This document shows positions 59,479-64,000 of a DNA stretch of 64,000 nt, one piece after another. This DNA comes from Sorghum bicolor (taxonomy: Eukaryota; Streptophyta; Magnoliopsida; Poales; Poaceae): the NCBI RefSeq assembly GCF_000003195.3, contig NC_012870.2, positions 10,594,501 to 10,658,500 on the forward strand, written 5' to 3'. Made by a program: the position numbers and the translations under genes. A model generated the notes under the pieces. The model was not told the origin of the DNA, ran no database searches, and saw nothing but the letters and a program-made list of their open reading frames with translations. The stretch's first letter is position 1; each line of letters starts with the position of its first letter.

Positions 59479-62400
59479 TCACAATATCTTCCTAGCCTTT
59501 AGATATGAGTACATGAGGAAAAATCCAGCTACTGCTCCAACAACTATTCCACCAGTTGTCGCCCAAAATGCCCACTGCTCGAAAACAAACTTATTGTCAA
59601 CGATGGGGCAGGCATGCTATATTGACTATGGATAGTGCCGATACACGGCACAGAACCAAAAAAAAAATGGTCAAGAGTGTAAGGCTATACCGCATTTGTT
59701 TCGAGATATGATTGAAGATTCATGCCAAATATTCCTACAAACAAAGTACCCGGCATTAGTCTAAGAGTGGTGTGGCAAACATATCTAAAATAGAACTTGA
59801 TATAAAACCTAATATTTATAAATTATAACAAAATTAAGATTCCTATATACCTGCAATTAATGCCCCTATTGCAACGCAAAATGTTCCCTTTAGTCTAAGA
59901 GTGGTGTGGCAAAATATCTAAAAAAGAACTTGATATAAAACATAATATTTACAAATTATAACAAAATTAAGATTCCTATATACCTGCAATTAATGCCCCT
60001 ATTGCAACGCAAAATGTTCCCACTTGAAGAAGCAGCTCCACTCTACTTACTTCAAGTCGTCGGGAACTGCAAGGATTCCAAGCAAAACATAACCCATTAT
60101 ATGTTCAAATTTAGAGCAAGTCTGACACATCCATTTCTCATGACATAATTTATAATTAGCAGTATTTCATAATTCTTGATTGTAGGATGCAGGATTCAGA
60201 AAACGAGAGCTGAGAGGAGGCAAGTAACATGCAGTATTTCTTCCCGTCTTCACTTTTGAGGCATCTAGACACTACACAATAAGTTGGCCATATTTTGGAT
60301 GACTTCTGTCTTATGTACTCATAGTAATTCAGGTTGATGAGCATGTTTCTATATACACACTTGGTCAGCTTCAAATTTAGAAAAAGAAACTAGTAGGAAT
60401 GACGAATATCATTTTTTGTACCCTGGCAGAAGCAATAAATATACTATTATATTGGTCATGTGGCAGATACTTGTTTATTTTTATATTCATAGTTGTTGCA
60501 TCTACTAAACTCTTATTGGTGCCTTTATTTTGATATTCAAATCTATAGGGAAGCCAATAGTTCCCACAAATGTATGTATAATCAACTACAGCTTAGTAAG
60601 AGAGGCATTAGTTAAAGAGAGAACACTCTTGAGCTCAGCTGGTGACAATGGACAGACCTTAAGTTCACAGCAATCGAGTCTTCCATTTCTCTTGCAGAAT
60701 TCAGAAGTCTCTCTGCTTGACCATGGCATGATTCACATCTGAAAGAATGCACAATAAAATGATAATGGCTGCCAGCAAGAAAAAGATTAAGAACCAAAAA
60801 ACATAGTGTTTGCTAGAAATGATAGAAATACCGTTGAAGATAATTTTCCAACAACATTTCAATTTCTTCCTCTTCCTCTGTTAAAGCCAAACAAGTTACT
60901 CATAATCAAGTCAAAAGCAACAATTTGCTTCCAAAAATAAGTAGATCACAGAACATTAAAGGAAACTTCAATGCTGTAAGAAAAAAAATCTCAGCAATCA
61001 AACAAAAACCCAAAGAAACACAATCTCCTAATTGAATAAAATTATAAACTACTCCATTTTTTTATTCTAGTTGTCTTCTTTATTTTCACCAAAACCGTTT
61101 TTTTTATAAAATATTACATGGTACATGTTCTTTGACATATGAAATCTTTGTGTAAAGTAATGTATAAACTGTTTTATACATGTTGTACAAGCATATGGCT
61201 ATAAATACATGTCTGCTATAAGATTTCTTCCAGATAAATAAATACTCCCTCTGTCCATTAGTCTCCGTAGTTTAAGCAAATACTAATGGACGGAGGGAGT
61301 AGCACAGAATCACATAGACTAAGCTGTGAAAATCCTTGCTAAACAGTTTTTTTTTTTTGGGGGGGGGGGGGGGGGGGGCATATGTCAATTTAACTACACA
61401 ACTAGTCTAATAGCATGACATCAATTGCCGTATTAAGTATCCAGCTAAAGATGCAAGCTTTACTGAGATAAATACAACAGTCATAATCTCCAGAAATATG
61501 CAAAGTTACAATGATGAATTACAGCTGTACCTTCAGCAATCTGCTTCTCTAAAGGAACAGAGCACTCCATGTTATCACTCAATCTATCAAGTGTGCAATT
61601 TCTCCCCATTATGCATATTCGTCGGATTTCATGAGGATCATCCAGGAGATCAATAAGCATTTGTTTGAGGTCACCTGCTCGTGAACCCAGCTCAACCTTG
61701 ACACATGAGTACATACATAAATAAAACCAAAATAAAGTTTGAGAAGTGGCTGTTGAAATTGATTTCAGAATGTAGTTTTTATACCAATGCTTGTTTACTT
61801 AGACGAAGCTGCTCCAGCACATCAGCTGTCAATCGATTTGGTAGAACTTCTAGCAATGTAGCCACCTGAGATGCAAGTGGAAAGCAATATTTGTCATCAA
61901 AGTTTTAAGTGCTCGAATAATATATGATTCAACACAAATGCAGAGATATATGGTGACGTTTAAACCACCAAACAGCTCATAAACTTCATTTCACAATGAA
62001 ATGAAAGCAAAAAACTACTAACTGCAGTAGTGAACTACTAAGTCCCACCATACCTAGATCGGCACATTGAAAATGCAGAATCAACTTGGTAGGGGTCTTC
62101 CTACTGTATCTCAAAGGAGCAGAGTCAAAAGCTGACGACAAATTAATGGATTAACTTTCTGAAAGTGCTGCAATGGCATTTGGCACAGCATGTCCTGTAT
62201 GAGGTCTGCTGTAGAGTTAGTAAATTGGGAGTATATAATCTCTTATTCTTTATACTGGTTGATGTATCTGAAGATCAAGAGCTTGGATTAGTTAAGATGG
62301 GAAATGCGTTACAGGAAAGGGATGGACTGTGAATTTGCAGTTGGGCTTCTGGAAGGCATATAAGAGATGGAAATAACTGGAAGCATTGCTGTTTGAATTC

Positions 62401-63505
62401 CACTATGTGCACAACAATGAAAGTTGCCTAAATTGAAATCCTAAGGAAATAGGGGATGGGAGTAACAGCTTAAAGGTTTGAAGCCAATGATTGAGAAGCA
62501 TGTAGTGACAATGCTTGAGTGGAGTATGCAGTTAAAAAAAAAATACATCATAGTGTACAGTTTTCTACAAGAAGAGCAAGAGTATGTAATATTAAAAGTT
62601 TAAGGACACAGAGACTTCTTTGGTACTCACATGAGGCTCAATTTTCATTAGTCTCTGCTCCAATCTTTGTATTCTAGAAATAAGTGCAGCTTCAACAACC
62701 TGAATACATGGAAATCATGATGAAGATCAGTTCATATTTCCAACCGACACTATGAATTTACATGAAAATGCAAGCACATAACATTTTCTTAAATGCAGAG
62801 GACATACAATTAAATACCACATTGTGCTACAAATATTTTAAACAAAATAAGTGTATGATTAAATACGATCAACCAGAATAGTATACGTTTAGTGTATAAT
62901 GACTGATGCATGTACAATTGCTCAATATTCATAAATAGATCAGGGATAACAGGAAAATCTTGCTTCAATAATTAATTTGGGTGTTGACGCAAATTTAATT
63001 TTCACAAGAAGCACTTATTGATGTTTACTTAGCGTATCTGTTGAAATTACAATGCAGATGTAAACAGAAATATGTGCTGTTGTTAATAATTCTGGAATTC
63101 TATGCAACTTAAATTCGCAGCAAACTTTTGATGGAAAACATAGAAAAAATGCATTTTATTTGGCAGAATATCAGTATATCAGAAGTTCACAGCTACTCCC
63201 CGACCACGAATATGGATTATTGGATATATCCATTACCTCAAGCTGAAAAGGCATTGCAGGCCCACCATTGATGTTTCTTGGATTTAACCTAGGCAGTAAT
63301 AACCCTAGAAAGGCCTTCCCTCCTGGGCTACACAAGTTAAAAGGATAATTGATAAGTTCATAAAAAAATAGTAAGGTCATGAAAAGGAAATAACTTATTA
63401 TTATAAGATGAACACTGACCTGTTATAGTTGAATATAAGAACACGCTCATACATAGCAATTGCTCGCAAGGAACCAAGATTGAGCAAAATAGCTTGCTCA
63501 CGTAC
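59479..63505 (-). CDS. MRS2-11: MRS2-11/MGT10-type chloroplast magnesium transporter, 5' end outside window
   Basis: Ten exons are visible (63420-63505, 63237-63327, 62631-62699, 61785-61865, 61531-61696, 60832-60877, 60658-60738, 59984-60066, 59691-59734, 59479-59574) and all phases close. The gene continues past 64000 with the transit peptide and first exons. The translation follows the chloroplast MRS2 branch: REQAILLNLGSLRAIAMYER, LPRLNPRNINGGPAMPF, RIQRLEQRLMKIEPH, LPNRLTADVLEQL, DLLDDPHEIRRICIMGRNCT, EEEEIEMLLENYL and SAREMEDSIAVNLSSRRLEV. The first membrane helix ends with the selectivity motif Gly-Met-Asn in GIFGMNLQSYL, followed by a second helix (TTGGIVVGAVAGFFLMYSYL). The protein forms a CorA-type pentameric Mg2+ channel of the plastid envelope. 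The last acceptor is ambiguous (CGAG or CAG, 3 nt apart). See the exon duplication at 59756-60021. Confidence 0.92.
59756..60021 (-). repeat. Tandem duplication copying an exon end and its splice donor
   Basis: Copy B (59890-60021) includes the last 38 bp of the exon 59984-60066, its donor and part of the intron. Copy A (59756-59888) repeats all of this inside the intron, including a second intact donor (GCAG then GTATATAGG, cut at 59851/59850). Copies are about 95 percent identical by eye. Confidence 0.9.
61245..61299. mobile_element. Ultrashort Stowaway-like element, 55 bp
   Basis: CTCCCTCTGTCCATTAGT and ACTAATGGACGGAGGGAG form 18-bp inverted repeats with one mismatch around a 19-bp loop, flanked by TA (61243-61244, 61300-61301). 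In an intron of MRS2-11. Confidence 0.8.
61347..61379. repeat. Homopolymer tract T(n)G(n)
   Basis: About ten T followed by about twenty G in an MRS2-11 intron. The exact length is doubtful, as with the similar tract near 29361. Confidence 0.8.
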
Positions 63506-63797
63506 CTACAGACAGCAAATGATGAAACAGGGTTTTCACATGCTATAGAAAGGATGGTCTTTAAGAGCCATATGAATGAAGGTGCAAGGAGACAATGTAA
63601 AGTACAAAGTACACCAAAATACAAAATCAGGAAAGAATGGCATCCCAACTAAAAGGCATCAATACATGGGTTAAAAAAGGTTAAGAAAAGGCAGAAATAT
63701 TCTATAGATGTAAAAAAGCAGTAATTGTCCTTAATATTTAACTCAGTATATCATGAACAGTTTCTAAAACAGTTTGCTGAACACAATGTGAGCTGGA

Positions 63798-63909
63798 AAA
63801 GCATGACAGAAATGGTATGATCACCCTTTTCTCAAATGCAAGCATTTGTGCCCTCCATGATCTACTATAAAAGTGAAAGCATGACAGAAATGGTATGATC
63901 ACCCTTTCA
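63798..63909. repeat. Direct repeat in upstream MRS2-11 intron
   Basis: AAGCATGACAGAAATGGTAT followed by GATCACCCTTT occurs at about 63799-63830 and again at about 63877-63908. Otherwise 63506-64000 looks like intron DNA, with no exon recognised. Confidence 0.8.
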
Positions 63910-64000
63910 GACTCTAGTCATCTGGTGTGTACATCATGGTAATATTGATCATCAGTATACAACTGGAAAATGCAGTATAGCATAAACAAAGGAAACTCAA

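Overview
This window is nuclear DNA of a flowering plant, most likely a panicoid grass of the sorghum/maize group. The genes are intron-rich with GT-AG splice sites, chloroplast-targeted proteins are present, first exons are very GC-rich (typical of grass genes), and the intergenic DNA is packed with grass-type MITEs. These include Tourist/PIF elements ending GGCCTTGTTTAGTT with TTA, CTA or TAA target duplications, Stowaway elements ending CTCCCTCCGTCC with TA duplications, and Mutator-like foldback elements. Sorghum is my best guess from the MITE style. That is inference; no search was run.

Layout. (1) 1-8.5 kb, minus: 3'-incomplete gene for the plant CABIN1 homologue (TPR protein of the HIRA histone-chaperone complex). 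(2) 10.9-13.9 kb, plus: small twin-CX9C (CHCH) mitochondrial protein. (3) 14-17.6 kb: intergenic, with a LINE remnant and a MITE. (4) 17.8-21.7 kb, minus: class I glutamine-amidotransferase-like gamma-glutamyl peptidase, with a giant (AT)134 microsatellite in intron 1. (5) 22-33 kb: no convincing gene; a MITE-dense tract. (6) 33-39.5 kb: mostly unassigned, with a LINE tail and one exon-like open frame. (7) 39.5-41.2 kb, minus: plastid-type SpoU/TrmH RNA 2'-O-methyltransferase. (8) 42.0-45.3 kb, minus: ferredoxin C2 (FdC2). (9) 49.3-52.1 kb, plus: chloroplast HPP membrane protein. (10) 52.8-55.5 kb, minus: GT64 glycosyltransferase resembling GINT1. (11) 57.0-58.5 kb, plus: F-box gene with an in-frame stop. 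(12) 59.5-63.5 kb and beyond, minus: MRS2-11/MGT10 chloroplast magnesium transporter, 5' end outside the window.

These are unlinked housekeeping genes rather than an operon or pathway cluster. Several products act in plastids (FdC2, HPP, MRS2-11, probably the SpoU enzyme), but each has its own promoter and nothing suggests co-regulation. Exon models were built by hand from splice sites, reading phase and remembered family sequence; the phases close for all genes except one uncertain acceptor in the CABIN1 gene.

No new multi-gene system is visible. The most notable observations are structural: a tandem duplication that copies an MRS2-11 exon end with its splice donor, a nonsense codon in the F-box gene next to a Mutator-like foldback MITE with a perfect 9-bp target duplication, a Tourist element nested in a relative of that MITE, an 829-bp MITE carrying foreign GC-rich DNA, two GC-AG introns, and a start codon isolated at the end of exon 1 in the CABIN1 gene.
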